64,000 nucleotides of DNA, taken from an uncultured Desulfobacter sp. GTDB taxonomy: Bacteria > Desulfobacterota > Desulfobacteria > Desulfobacterales > Desulfobacteraceae. The notes under the pieces were generated by a model. That model did not search any database. It saw nothing but the letters and a program-made list of their open reading frames with translations, and was not told the DNA's origin. Positions 34,856-43,651 of this stretch are shown piece after piece. The DNA lies in contig NZ_OY762614.1 of the NCBI RefSeq assembly GCF_963666145.1, positions 5,446,501-5,510,500 on the forward strand. Direction: 5' to 3'. Numbering within the stretch: position 1 is the first letter of the stretch; each line of letters starts with the position of its first letter. The position numbers and the translations under genes are program-made.

Positions 34856-35314
34856 CTAATTTTCCTGTTTTTCTTCTGGGACAACCGTCACTGTGATTTC
34901 CGGTTCAACATCCTTATATAAACGGATGGGTACCTTGTATTCACCGGTCTCTTTGATGGGTTCTGCAAGCAGAATGGCGCGGCGTTCAACGTCAACATTC
35001 TGGGCATCCAGTGCATCTTTGATGTCATGGGAGGTGACAGATCCGTAAAGATAAATTTCTTCGCGAACCTTGGCCTTGATTGTGATTGCAACTTCTTTGA
35101 CCTTTGCGGCCATCTCTTCGGCAATCTTTCTTTCTTTGGCGATCTGCAGCTCCAGTTTCGCCCGGGCCTGTTCCATAACCTTGCGATTGGCAGGGGTGGC
35201 TAAAACCGCTTTTCCCTGGGGCAGCAGATAATTGCGTCCATAGCCTTCCGCTACCTTGCACTCGGTACCAGCGATACCTAAAGTATCAATGGTTTCCTTT
35301 AAAATAACTTTCAT
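34856..35314 (-). CDS. rplI: 50S ribosomal protein bL9
   Basis: A 152-residue L9 with the N-terminal rRNA-binding domain (MKVILKETIDTLG, GYGRNYLLPQGKAVLAT), the long connecting helix and the C-terminal domain. Fourth gene of the rpsF-rpsR-DUF2232-rplI cluster, followed by a strong terminator. Confidence 0.97.
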   Translation of the reverse strand: MKVILKETIDTLGIAGTECKVAEGYGRNYLLPQGKAVLATPANRKVMEQARAKLELQIAKERKIAEEMAAKVKEVAITIKAKVREEIYLYGSVTSHDIKDALDAQNVDVERRAILLAEPIKETGEYKVPIRLYKDVEPEITVTVVPEEKQEN

Positions 35315-35359
35315 TCTAAACCTCCAATCCGTCCGCAGTTTTGCGGTCCGGCATATATT

Positions 35360-36292
35360 TTATTTTCGTGATGCAGCAAGTTTCCTGAAATCAATCCAGT
35401 TGTCAAAAAAACCAAGACCAATGACAAGGATTAAAACGTACACCTGTACGGCAATGAGAAAATAGCAAAAGCCCTTCAGCGCCATGGGGGTGTTTTTTTT
35501 TTGGAAAAAAAAGGAAATTACTGCAATTCCTTGAAAAAAATAAACAAGCATTAAAACAATCAGGCAGTTGATGCCAAAGATTTTCACGGGACCTGCGGGA
35601 ATCATTAAAGCCGTTGCACAGCCGATAAATATCCAGACAAGCATGTCCGGTGCTTTATACAAATTTAAGTGCGCAATGCTTTTGATGGTAACGCCCTTGG
35701 TTTTTAAAAGCTTTCTGATGATCAGGATGTTCAACCATAGGGTTGTAATGAACGAGATCATGAACATACCCGGCGTGACAATCATCATGGATGATATCAG
35801 CTTTTGGGTCATTTCCTGGTCCATCCCGAGTTCAGGCGAAAGCTGCTTGGCAACACTCAAAGACTGATTCATGTAATCCGTCATGATGGCGGATACATTT
35901 TGTCCCTGGCTGATGCTGAATACCGTAAGCGCTAAACAGACCGCGCCTGCTGCCAGTGCCGTGGTCAGTCCCATGGTTCTTTGAATACTCATATGCCGTT
36001 CAAGGCATTCGCCTAAAACCATGCCGGTTGCCAGAAGCAACCCAACGTAAAGTGTGTCAAATGCGACACCCTTGGTCATCAGCACGAGTATAAAAAAACT
36101 GGCTGCTGCAATCAGTGCGCCGCTGTTTCTGCCAAGTTTGAGCCGATAGAAAAGCACCGGCAGGGGCAGAAACAAAAGCACAAATACACCGAGCAGGGGA
36201 ACTGTAAACACCACACCATACATCAACAGACAGAAAACAATGCCTGTCAACGTCTCCCTGATAAAAACCGGGTGTGTGATGGATAGCGGCAT
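35360..36292 (-). CDS. DUF2232 (YybS-like) polytopic membrane protein
   Basis: A 310-residue protein with about eight hydrophobic segments, including MYGVVFTVPLLGVFVLLFLP and FGINCLIVLMLVYFFQGIAVISF. Size and location between rpsR and rplI match the DUF2232/YybS family, which often sits in this ribosomal cluster in Firmicutes and Desulfobacterota. Biochemical role unknown; weak similarity to S-component-like membrane proteins has been suggested for the family. Confidence 0.8.
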   Translation of the reverse strand: MPLSITHPVFIRETLTGIVFCLLMYGVVFTVPLLGVFVLLFLPLPVLFYRLKLGRNSGALIAAASFFILVLMTKGVAFDTLYVGLLLATGMVLGECLERHMSIQRTMGLTTALAAGAVCLALTVFSISQGQNVSAIMTDYMNQSLSVAKQLSPELGMDQEMTQKLISSMMIVTPGMFMISFITTLWLNILIIRKLLKTKGVTIKSIAHLNLYKAPDMLVWIFIGCATALMIPAGPVKIFGINCLIVLMLVYFFQGIAVISFFFQKKNTPMALKGFCYFLIAVQVYVLILVIGLGFFDNWIDFRKLAASRK

Positions 36293-36324
36293 TTTTTAAA
36301 AACCTGTGAAAATCGTTTCCTGTT

Positions 36325-36582
36325 TTAATTTAAGGGGCGACCCACAAAGGGCAGAAGTGCAATCTGCCGGGCCTGTTTGATGGCCACTGTCAGCTTGCGC
36401 TGGTGTTTGGCACAGGTCCCTGTGATACGCCGGGGAATAATTTTGCCCCGTTCAGTAATGAACTGTTTAAGTGCTTTGGGATTTTTGTAATCAATTTCCA
36501 TGGAGCTGTCCACGCAGAACCTGCAAATTTTCCGGCGCTGATAGAATCTGTTCTTTCCGCCGCCTCTATGACCTTTAAACAT
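36325..36582 (-). CDS. rpsR: 30S ribosomal protein bS18
   Basis: An 85-residue S18 (KICRFCVD, ITERGKIIPRRITGTCAKHQRKLTVAIKQARQIALLPF). It retains the CxxC...C cysteines of the zinc-binding type. It pairs with S6, encoded 23 bp upstream, on the 30S platform. Confidence 0.97.
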   Translation of the reverse strand: MFKGHRGGGKNRFYQRRKICRFCVDSSMEIDYKNPKALKQFITERGKIIPRRITGTCAKHQRKLTVAIKQARQIALLPFVGRPLN

Positions 36583-36605
36583 ACTTGATCTCCTTTGTGC
36601 TTGAA

Positions 36606-37085
36606 TTATTCCTTGGATTCTTCGGCAGGTTCAGATTCGATATCTTCCACATCATCCTGATCATCTGCGTTTTCTTCCTCCTGATCATCTGCGTCCTCCT
36701 GATCTGCGTCTTCTTCCTGGGATGCAGCAGCCTCTTTACTTAGCCTGGCCGTTTCTTTGGCCTCTTCAGCTTCCTGTTTGAGGGATTCTTCGGTGACGTG
36801 TTCAGTGACAAGGATCGTCATGAACTTCATGATAAGGTCACTTAAACGGAAATTTCTTTCAAGCTCTGTGACAAGTTCGCCGGTTCCGCCATAGGTCAGG
36901 CAGACATAGTAGCCGCGCAGTTTCTTTTTGATTTCATAGGACAATTTTTTTAAGCCCCATTCATCAGCGTTCAGAAGGATACCATTTTCCCTTTCAATGA
37001 TACCTGAAACTCTTTCGAGCAACTCTTCACGGGCCTGATCCGACATGTCCGGATCGGCAATGAATACGGTTTCGTACTTCCTCAT
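36606..37085 (-). CDS. rpsF: 30S ribosomal protein bS6 with long acidic tail
   Basis: A 159-residue S6. The standard domain (RKYETVFIADPDMSD, GLKKLSYEIKKKLRGYYV) ends near residue 105. A Glu/Asp-rich C-terminal extension of about 50 residues with repeated DADDQEEENADDQ-like blocks follows. Acidic tails occur on S6 in several phyla (E. coli S6 carries added glutamates), but this one is long and genome-encoded. First gene of the cluster; AGGAGG precedes the ATG. Confidence 0.96.
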   Translation of the reverse strand: MRKYETVFIADPDMSDQAREELLERVSGIIERENGILLNADEWGLKKLSYEIKKKLRGYYVCLTYGGTGELVTELERNFRLSDLIMKFMTILVTEHVTEESLKQEAEEAKETARLSKEAAASQEEDADQEDADDQEEENADDQDDVEDIESEPAEESKE

Positions 37086-37408
37086 TCTTCCTCCTTGTGG
37101 ATATAAAGCCCCGGATCAACCTTACATGATAAAACCCGGAGCAAGGATAAAATAATTATGCTCATTGCCCAGATCAAGGCAATAAAACCACTCTCTATAC
37201 CATCTCAGATGCGCAGGGTCAAGATAAATGTCTGATTTTGCCAGGGTAACTGTTTGCGGCCCGGTCCGGTCTCTTAATATTCAAGTTTGGGCTGGATAAA
37301 TAAAAAATTTAAGTCTGTGTCATAAATACCTTTGCTATTTCGTCTCTCTTATGGCATCTAAAAAGGTTCAACTATAAATGTATCTATTTTTCGAAAGGAA
37401 TTAAAATA
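37086..37408. other. Divergent rpsF-leuS intergenic region
   Basis: 323 bp that must hold the promoters of both operons. The rpsF leader hairpin is at 37108-37142. I looked for a T-box leader before leuS (AA-N3-GGGTGG core) and found none. Confidence 0.5.
37108..37142 (-). promoter_or_regulatory. rpsF leader hairpin, possible S6:S18 autoregulatory site
   Basis: On the minus strand GCTCCGG pairs with CCGGGGC (7 bp, one G-U) around a 21-nt loop, ending 22 nt before the rpsF start. rpsF leaders in many phyla carry an S6:S18-binding structure with a conserved CCG. Position and CCG content fit, but the exact consensus cannot be confirmed by eye. Confidence 0.35.
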
Positions 37409-40009
37409 ATGGAGGAACGGTACATCCCGTCCCAGGTCGAGCCCAAGTGGCAGGAATACTGGAATAAAACCCAGCTTTTCAAGGTGGAAGAAGATTCGTC
37501 CAGGGAAAAATATTATCTGCTTGAGATGTTTCCCTATCCTTCGGGAAAGATTCATATGGGCCATGTGCGTAATTACACCATCGGAGATGTGGTGGTCCGT
37601 TACAAGCGCATGAGGGGTTTTAATGTTATTCATCCCATGGGATGGGACGCCTTTGGTATGCCTGCGGAAAATGCCGCCATTGACAACAACACCCACCCGG
37701 CTGCCTGGACCTATGACAATATCCGGTCCATGCGGGCCCAGCTTAAAAAAATGGGATTTTCCTATGATTGGGACCGGGAAGTTGCCACCTGTCGGCCGGA
37801 GTATTACCGCTGGGAGCAATGGTTGTTCTTAAAGATGCTTGAAAAAGGCATGGCCTACCGCAAGGAATCCTATGTCAACTGGTGTGAAAAATGCCAGACG
37901 GTGCTGGCCAACGAGCAGGTGGAGCAGGATAAATGCTGGCGCTGCTCCCAGGTGGTTCAGCAAAAAAAGTTGTGGCAGTGGTTTTTTAAAATAACCGACT
38001 ATGCCGAAGATCTTCTGGTGCATTGTGATCAACTTCCCGGCTGGCCGGACAATGTCACCACCATGCAGAAAAACTGGATCGGCAAAAGCGTGGGGGCTGA
38101 GCTTGATTTCAAGGTGGACGGCAGTGATGAAGTGATCAATGTATTCACAACCCGGCCTGATACTATTTTTGGTGCCACCTTTATGTGTCTTGCCCCGGAA
38201 CACCCCCTGGTGGAGACCTTGTCCCGCGGTACGGACCAGGAGGATGTTGTAACCCAGTTTGTGGAAAAGGTCTCCAGGCAGGAGCGTTCTGCAGAGGGTC
38301 TTGAAAAATATGAAAAAGAGGGGGTATTCACCGGAGCCTATTGTATTAATCCGGCCACCAATAAAAAGATCCCTGTTTATACGGCCAATTTTGTTTTGAT
38401 GGGTTATGGTACGGGTGCCATTATGTCCGTGCCTTCCGGTGACCCGCGGGATTTTGATTTTGCCAGAAAATACGGGCTTGAAATCCGGGTGGTGGTGCAG
38501 CCCGAAGGCGAGACCCTTGATGGTAAAACTATGACCGAGGCATATGCCGGTCGGGGGGTGATGGTCAATTCCGGACAGTTTGACGGCATGGACAGCAAGG
38601 AAGCCATTGAAAAAATGGCGGACTGGCTTGAAGAATCCGGCATCGGCAAGCGCGCGGTCTCTTTTCGTCTGCGTGATTGGGGTATTTCCCGCCAACGGTA
38701 CTGGGGAACGCCTATTCCGGTGATTCACTGCCCCACATGCGGGGTGGTTCCTGTGCCCGAAGCGGATCTGCCCATAAGACTGCCCGAAGATGCCAATCTT
38801 CTGGCTAAAGGCGGCTCCCCGCTGCCGACCCTGGACTATTTTGCCAAGACCACCTGTCCTGCCTGCGGCCGGGAGGATGCAAAACGGGATACCGATACCA
38901 TGGATACCTTTGTTGAGTCTTCCTGGTATTTTCTGCGTTATTGTTCTCCCAGATATGACAAGGGGATTTTTGATCCCAAGGCCGTGGAATACTGGATGCC
39001 CGTGGATCAATATATCGGTGGCGTGGAGCACGCTGTTCTGCACCTTCTCTATTCCCGGTATTTTATGCGCGTGCTCAATACCCTCGGACTTGTTCCTTTT
39101 AAAGAGCCTTTTACCCGGCTGTTGACCCAGGGTATGGTATGCAAGGAGACCATGACCTGTCCCGAGCATGGTTACCTGTTTCCGGAGCAGGGTGAGAAAA
39201 AGGATGGGGGGCTTGTCTGTACCATGTGTGGCAAGGATGTGGAGGTTGGGCGTGTGATCAAAATGTCCAAATCCAAGAAAAACGTGGTTAATCCCTATGA
39301 GCTTTTGGAAAAATACGGCGCTGATGTCACCCGGCTGTTTTGTCTGTTTGCCGCTCCCCCCGAACGTGATTTGGAATGGAGTGAAGACGGCGTTGAGGGA
39401 AGTAATCGTTTTGTGAATCGTGTCTGGCGTTTGGCGATGACCTGTATGGATACCATCCAGGGAGTTGATGCGTACAAAGGGGCTGCGGGTTCTCTTGCGT
39501 CCGACCAGGCAAAAGAGCTTTATATTAAAGCCAATCAAGCCATCCAGAAGGTAACTGCCGACATTGAAACCAATTTCCATTTCAACACAGCCATTTCAGC
39601 TGTGATGGAGCTGGTCAATGCCATGTATACGGTGGAGCTTGACAAGGCTGATGATGAGCTCAAGTCTGTGATCTGGTTCTGTCTTGAAAATGTATTGCTT
39701 TTGCTAAGTCCCATTATTCCACACTTCTGCGAAGAGTTGTTTGCCAAGATGGGAAGCAAAGAGTCTATTCTTGAACAACCCTGGCCTGAATTCAGAAAAG
39801 ATTCCATGCAGACCGACGAGGTGTTGGTTGTGGTTCAGGTGAACGGAAAGTTGCGGGCAAAATTCTCCATGGGTGCAGATGTTGGTGAGGAGGAGATTAA
39901 GTCTGCGGCGCTTGGGGATGCAAGAATTGTCAAGTACACCGAAAACAAAGAGATCCGTAAAATCATTGTGATCCGTAAAAAACAGACCCTTGTTAATATC
40001 GTGGTGTAA
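37409..40009 (+). CDS. leuS: Leucyl-tRNA synthetase
   Basis: An 866-residue class I synthetase. The HIGH-type motif is PSGKIHMGHVRNYTIGD. Zinc cysteines (CEKCQTVLANEQVEQDKCWRC), the CP1 editing domain (FTTRPDTIFGATFMCLAPEHP), the KMSKSKKNVV motif and an anticodon-binding domain follow. It charges tRNA-Leu. It is followed 3 bp later by lptE, as in many proteobacteria. Confidence 0.98.
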   Translation: MEERYIPSQVEPKWQEYWNKTQLFKVEEDSSREKYYLLEMFPYPSGKIHMGHVRNYTIGDVVVRYKRMRGFNVIHPMGWDAFGMPAENAAIDNNTHPAAWTYDNIRSMRAQLKKMGFSYDWDREVATCRPEYYRWEQWLFLKMLEKGMAYRKESYVNWCEKCQTVLANEQVEQDKCWRCSQVVQQKKLWQWFFKITDYAEDLLVHCDQLPGWPDNVTTMQKNWIGKSVGAELDFKVDGSDEVINVFTTRPDTIFGATFMCLAPEHPLVETLSRGTDQEDVVTQFVEKVSRQERSAEGLEKYEKEGVFTGAYCINPATNKKIPVYTANFVLMGYGTGAIMSVPSGDPRDFDFARKYGLEIRVVVQPEGETLDGKTMTEAYAGRGVMVNSGQFDGMDSKEAIEKMADWLEESGIGKRAVSFRLRDWGISRQRYWGTPIPVIHCPTCGVVPVPEADLPIRLPEDANLLAKGGSPLPTLDYFAKTTCPACGREDAKRDTDTMDTFVESSWYFLRYCSPRYDKGIFDPKAVEYWMPVDQYIGGVEHAVLHLLYSRYFMRVLNTLGLVPFKEPFTRLLTQGMVCKETMTCPEHGYLFPEQGEKKDGGLVCTMCGKDVEVGRVIKMSKSKKNVVNPYELLEKYGADVTRLFCLFAAPPERDLEWSEDGVEGSNRFVNRVWRLAMTCMDTIQGVDAYKGAAGSLASDQAKELYIKANQAIQKVTADIETNFHFNTAISAVMELVNAMYTVELDKADDELKSVIWFCLENVLLLLSPIIPHFCEELFAKMGSKESILEQPWPEFRKDSMQTDEVLVVVQVNGKLRAKFSMGADVGEEEIKSAALGDARIVKYTENKEIRKIIVIRKKQTLVNIVV

Positions 40010-40012
40010 TTT

Positions 40013-40522
40013 ATGAAAAAAAATATCGTTTGGCTGACAGTGGTCTCATTGTTGTTTGGCGCCGGTTGCGGTTACCGGCTGGTTGGAGGCGGTTATATTA
40101 AGAATGATATCACCCGGGTGTCTGTGGCTATATTTGAAAACAACAGTACCGAATCCCGGGCCGGAATAGCGTTTACTAATGAACTGATCCGGGAGATTAC
40201 TGCAAAAACAGATTCCATTGTTGTGGATGCCGGCAATGCCATCCACAACATATCAGGTACGGTTCAATCCATAACCTTTTCCACGTTGTCCAGATCTTCT
40301 TCGGAAGATGTTACGGAAAGACAGGTGAATGCGACGGTTGATGTGGTTTTGACCGGAGCGGAAGGGAAGATTATCTGGTCAGTGAAGAATTTTTCAGCCT
40401 CGGAGTCTTATAACGTATCAAGCCGCTCCGCAAATGATGAAGCCGGAAAACGAGAGGCGATCAATCTGATTGCCGAACGTGTGGCTGAAAGTCTGGTTGC
40501 CCGGATGCTGGACGATTTTTAA
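40013..40522 (+). CDS. lptE: LPS-assembly lipoprotein LptE
   Basis: A 169-residue lipoprotein: signal sequence with lipobox LLFGAGC, then the GYRLVGGGY start typical of LptE, RVSVAIFENNSTESRAG and FTNELIREI. LptE plugs the LptD outer-membrane translocon that inserts LPS. Coupling to leuS (leuS-lptE) supports the call. A strong terminator follows. Confidence 0.9.
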   Translation: MKKNIVWLTVVSLLFGAGCGYRLVGGGYIKNDITRVSVAIFENNSTESRAGIAFTNELIREITAKTDSIVVDAGNAIHNISGTVQSITFSTLSRSSSEDVTERQVNATVDVVLTGAEGKIIWSVKNFSASESYNVSSRSANDEAGKREAINLIAERVAESLVARMLDDF

Positions 40523-40530
40523 ATGAAATA

Positions 40531-40581
40531 AGACGAACCGGCACCTGTTCCTTAAACAGGACAGGTGTCGGTTTATCGTCT
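40531..40581. terminator. Intrinsic terminator between lptE and rpsT
   Basis: A long stem (AGACGAACCGGCACCTGT against ACAGGTGTCGGTTTATCGTCT, with a small bulge) closes the leuS-lptE unit. It lies 39 bp from the convergent rpsT stop and may serve both directions. Confidence 0.75.
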
Positions 40582-40619
40582 GGACCGGCTGAGCTTAAAT
40601 GGTGCAAAAAGCGCGTAAT

Positions 40620-40871
40620 TTATGCGTTCGCAAATTTGAACAGTCTTGAGATTTTCCTTGAAGCCATTTTTTTGTGAACAATACCTTTTTTGGCTGCTTT
40701 GTGGATGGCTGACTGGGTCTTTTTCATCAGTTCATCGGTATTTTCACCAGCTTCTTTAGCTGCACGAAGTTTCTTTTCAAGGGTTTTAAGGGCGGTTTTT
40801 GCGGATTTGTTTCTCATCCGTCTAACCTGGTTTTGTTTTGCGCGTTTTTTTGCTGATTTATGGTTCGCCAA
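40620..40871 (-). CDS. rpsT: 30S ribosomal protein bS20
   Basis: An 83-residue, lysine/alanine-rich S20 (MANHKSAKKRAKQNQVRRMRN, IHKAAKKGIVHKKMASRKISRL). Monocistronic, divergent from murJ, with a good promoter at 40938-40966. Confidence 0.97.
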   Translation of the reverse strand: MANHKSAKKRAKQNQVRRMRNKSAKTALKTLEKKLRAAKEAGENTDELMKKTQSAIHKAAKKGIVHKKMASRKISRLFKFANA

Positions 40872-40937
40872 CTTGGTCTAGCTCCTTCATAAAATAGAGA
40901 ATTAAAAGTAAATAATAAAACTTATATCAAATTCGGT

Positions 40938-40966
40938 AAAATATATAAAACCGATAAGCATGTCAA
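40938..40966 (-). promoter_or_regulatory. Sigma-70 promoter of rpsT
   Basis: On the minus strand TTGACA and TATTTT are separated by exactly 17 bp. This consensus -35 and good -10 lie about 70 bp upstream of the rpsT ATG. The -35 overlaps the murJ ribosome-binding region. Confidence 0.65.
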
Positions 40967-40975
40967 GGAAAACCT

Positions 40976-42571
40976 GTGACCCACTTTGTTAAAAAAGCGG
41001 CATCCATCAGCTCAATCACCCTGGTTTCAAGAATACTTGGCATGATAAGAGATGCGGTCATTGCGTTTATATTTGGTGCCGGTATGGTCTCAGATGCTTT
41101 TTTTATTGCGTTCAGGCCCTTTGATTTGATCCGGAAAATGATGTCCGACGGTATTTTAAGTATCTCTTTCATTCCGTTGTTTGCAGAGCAGTTTGCCCAA
41201 AATAAAAAAGATCAGGCTGTGTCCATGTTTTTAAATGCCTTGTTTTTTATATCCATTGCCGGTGCCCTGCTGGTGGGGGTAGGGATCTATTTTGCACCTT
41301 TTTTAATTGACTTTTTTGCCCCGGGGTACGGTGCAGGATCCTATTCCCATACATTGTCCTGTCTGCTGTTTAGAATAATGACGCCCTACGTGTTCATTAT
41401 TTTTTTTGTTGCCCTGTCCATGAGCGTGCTCCATGCACGGTCCAATTTTCATGTGCCTGCCGCTACGCCGATTTTGCTTAACCTTTGCATGATTACTGCG
41501 GCTGTGTTGTTTGCCGACAGTTTTAAACCCAAAATTTTAGTTCTGGCCGTAGGCGTGACCGTCGGGGGCATTATTCAGCTTGTCTTTCAACTGCCAAGCC
41601 TTGCAAGGCTTGGTATGTTCGATTTTAAATCCTTTGTCCGGGTGCATTCCGGGGTAAAAAAAGCCTTCATCACCCTGGGGCCTTCCATGATTGGGGCCGC
41701 AGCCTTCCAGATTAATCTGCTGGTGGCCGGACTTACCGCCTCAACGCTTGATCCCGGGGCGGTCTCTTACCTTAATTATGCCGAACGTCTGGTTCAGTTC
41801 CCCCTGGCGTTGGTGGCCTCGCCCATGGCCACGGTTTTATTGCCTATGCTCTCCGCCTTAGCCGGTATCGGCAGGCTTGACAAAGAAAAACCTGGCGGGA
41901 CTGGGTCGGGAATTACTCTTTTTGATCAAACCCAGGAAAATCAGGATGTGGGCTTTGTGTTTGATGCCGGTTTGCGCATGGTCTTTTTTTTAATTATTCC
42001 TGCAATCGTTGGGATTGTCGCACTGAACCGGCCGATTGTTTCGTTGCTGTTCGGCAGGGGAGCCTTTGATTCGACGGCCGTGGCGCAGACCGGCCAATGT
42101 CTTGTCTTTATGGTTCTCGGGCTCTGGGCTGTCGCCGGAACCCGGCTTTTTGTGGCACTTCACTATGCTTTGTCCAGCATCCGTCGACCGTTTATGGCAG
42201 GTGTTGTGTCCATTGTCTGCAATGTGCTGATGTGCCGTTTTTTTGTGCAACACATGGGGGTGACCGGGCTTAGCCTGGCCGTGGCTTTGTCTGCTGTGGC
42301 CGGATTTGCTTTGCTGGCCGTTAGCAGTCCTTTTGAGTTCCGGGGCAGGACCGTAATGGTTTGCGCTTGCAGAGCGCTTTTTATGTCTGTTATAATGTTC
42401 TTTCTGGTGCGATGGCTTTGGAGTTTCTGGGCCGACGGTTCAAAGATAATGCAGGCCGCAGGACTTGTTGTCAGCATCAGTATCGGGGCTGGAAGCTATT
42501 TGGCGGGAGCCCGCCTCACATCAAATCCGGAAATGGCAATGCTAACAAAAATTTTTTTTAAACAAAAATGA
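40976..42571 (+). CDS. murJ: Lipid II flippase MurJ
   Basis: A 531-residue polytopic MurJ/MviN protein (VSRILGMIRDAVIAFIFGAGMVSDAFFIAFR, SDGILSISFIPLFAEQ, YLNYAERLVQFPLALVASPMATVLLP). It flips lipid-linked peptidoglycan precursors. The GTG start is supported by AAGGA 6 nt upstream. First gene of a five-gene overlapping operon. Confidence 0.95.
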   Translation: MTHFVKKAASISSITLVSRILGMIRDAVIAFIFGAGMVSDAFFIAFRPFDLIRKMMSDGILSISFIPLFAEQFAQNKKDQAVSMFLNALFFISIAGALLVGVGIYFAPFLIDFFAPGYGAGSYSHTLSCLLFRIMTPYVFIIFFVALSMSVLHARSNFHVPAATPILLNLCMITAAVLFADSFKPKILVLAVGVTVGGIIQLVFQLPSLARLGMFDFKSFVRVHSGVKKAFITLGPSMIGAAAFQINLLVAGLTASTLDPGAVSYLNYAERLVQFPLALVASPMATVLLPMLSALAGIGRLDKEKPGGTGSGITLFDQTQENQDVGFVFDAGLRMVFFLIIPAIVGIVALNRPIVSLLFGRGAFDSTAVAQTGQCLVFMVLGLWAVAGTRLFVALHYALSSIRRPFMAGVVSIVCNVLMCRFFVQHMGVTGLSLAVALSAVAGFALLAVSSPFEFRGRTVMVCACRALFMSVIMFFLVRWLWSFWADGSKIMQAAGLVVSISIGAGSYLAGARLTSNPEMAMLTKIFFKQK

Positions 42572-42870
42572 CCCATATGGAAAAAATATGCCTTTGCCTG
42601 GCTGTGGGAGGGGCGGTGGTTCTTTTATTCATGTTTTTCTTTTCCACACAAGGGGTCATGGATTATCGTCGGCTTGCGTCCAAACAGGCGCATCTTGACG
42701 CCCAGGCTGCTGTTGCCGTCAAGCAAAATGCCAAGTTGGAAAAAGAGATCCTTAGACTTAAGACCGATATTGACTATATCAAGCACCTGGCCAAACATGA
42801 GCATGAAATGGCTGCCCAGGGGGAGTTGGTTTTTAAAGAGAAATCCAGAAATCAAGGAGTTGAAAAATGA
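42568..42870 (+). CDS. FtsB/DivIC-like septum formation initiator
   Basis: A 100-residue single-pass protein: N-terminal TM (ICLCLAVGGAVVLLFMFFFS), then a leucine-zipper-like coiled coil (AVKQNAKLEKEILRLKTDIDYIKHLAKHEHEM). The region LKTDIDYIKHLAKHE before GELVFKEK matches the FtsB/DivIC pattern (YIE..AR..LG...PGE). It probably joins FtsL/FtsQ-type partners at the divisome. It overlaps murJ by 4 bp and the next gene by 4 bp. Confidence 0.75.
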   Translation: MTHMEKICLCLAVGGAVVLLFMFFFSTQGVMDYRRLASKQAHLDAQAAVAVKQNAKLEKEILRLKTDIDYIKHLAKHEHEMAAQGELVFKEKSRNQGVEK

Positions 42871-43142
42871 CCAGTAACTTGGGGAGCCTGCCGCTGGCTC
42901 GCATTTACGAAAAACAGGGGTATATAGATGAAGCCCTTGAAATTTACAGGACAATTGACACAAGCCAAAACGACCATGTCCTTGATGCCATTTCACGCCT
43001 TGAAGCACAAAAAGAAACTGCCGATGACAGCCAAGACCGTACCAAATCAACCCAAATGGCCCATCTGCTCGAAGTGTGGGTTCGGTTGATTGTCATGCGC
43101 AAACGAACGGATATTTTTAAAGCCATTAGAGCCCGGCTATGA
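42867..43142 (+). CDS. Small TPR-like protein, unknown function
   Basis: 91 residues. The N-terminus has one tetratricopeptide-like unit (LPLARIYEKQGYIDEALEIYRTI). A charged helix and a basic C-terminus follow. A comparable single-TPR protein downstream of ftsB-like genes occurs in related bacteria, as far as I recall. The ATGA overlap with both neighbours supports a real gene. Function unknown; cytoplasmic. Confidence 0.65.
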   Translation: MTSNLGSLPLARIYEKQGYIDEALEIYRTIDTSQNDHVLDAISRLEAQKETADDSQDRTKSTQMAHLLEVWVRLIVMRKRTDIFKAIRARL

Positions 43143-43651
43143 TCCTCAAGCAAGACATTCTCGGCTGTTTTCTTTTGTTGGGTATCTGCATGATATTAAG
43201 CTTTGGCATTAACGCGATTTCCCCCAACGGCATTGCCCTTCAAGGTCAATGGGATCGGGGGGAGGGCGTGCTCATGGCAGGAGCGAACAAGGCCCATGCT
43301 GTTAACGTTATGCAGATCAGCAATCCCCTTCAAGTGAAACGACTGGTGGAATCCGGAAAAATCATTGTTCTTGATGTCCGCTGGCCCGATATTTATGAAT
43401 TGGGACATATTCCGGGGGCATTGAACTTTCCCTTGGAATATTTTGAAGAAGAGAAAAAAAAGTTGTTGTCAACGATAACCCCTGAAGATGATATCCTTGT
43501 CTACTGTGCCGGTGTGACCTGCCATGATTCCCATACATTTGCAACCCATCTGGTTAAAATGGGCTTTGCCCATGTGACGGTTTACGCCGGCGGATTTGCC
43601 GAGTGGGAGGAGATGGGATTTGATGTGGCTTCCCAGGGAACTAACCCATGA
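43139..43651 (+). CDS. Membrane-anchored or exported rhodanese-like protein
   Basis: A 170-residue protein with an N-terminal hydrophobic segment (GCFLLLGICMILSFGINA) and a rhodanese domain (VKRLVESGKIIVLDVRWPDIYELGHIPGALNFPL). The active loop is CAGVTC, with the catalytic cysteine at the expected place plus a second one. It likely handles sulfane sulfur or works with the MauE-like protein encoded next in redox or thiol transfer in the periplasm; that is inference. Overlaps both neighbours by 4 bp. Confidence 0.85.
   Translation: MILKQDILGCFLLLGICMILSFGINAISPNGIALQGQWDRGEGVLMAGANKAHAVNVMQISNPLQVKRLVESGKIIVLDVRWPDIYELGHIPGALNFPLEYFEEEKKKLLSTITPEDDILVYCAGVTCHDSHTFATHLVKMGFAHVTVYAGGFAEWEEMGFDVASQGTNP

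Noticed and set aside
37143..37408. T-box leader upstream of leuS
   Set aside because: The conserved T-box core and an obvious specifier/terminator arrangement were not found.
37829..39580. Long (583-codon) open frame antisense to leuS
   Set aside because: It mirrors a perfectly conserved leuS, has no ribosome binding site and its protein is low-complexity His/Gly-rich of the kind produced by reading G/C-rich codons backwards.
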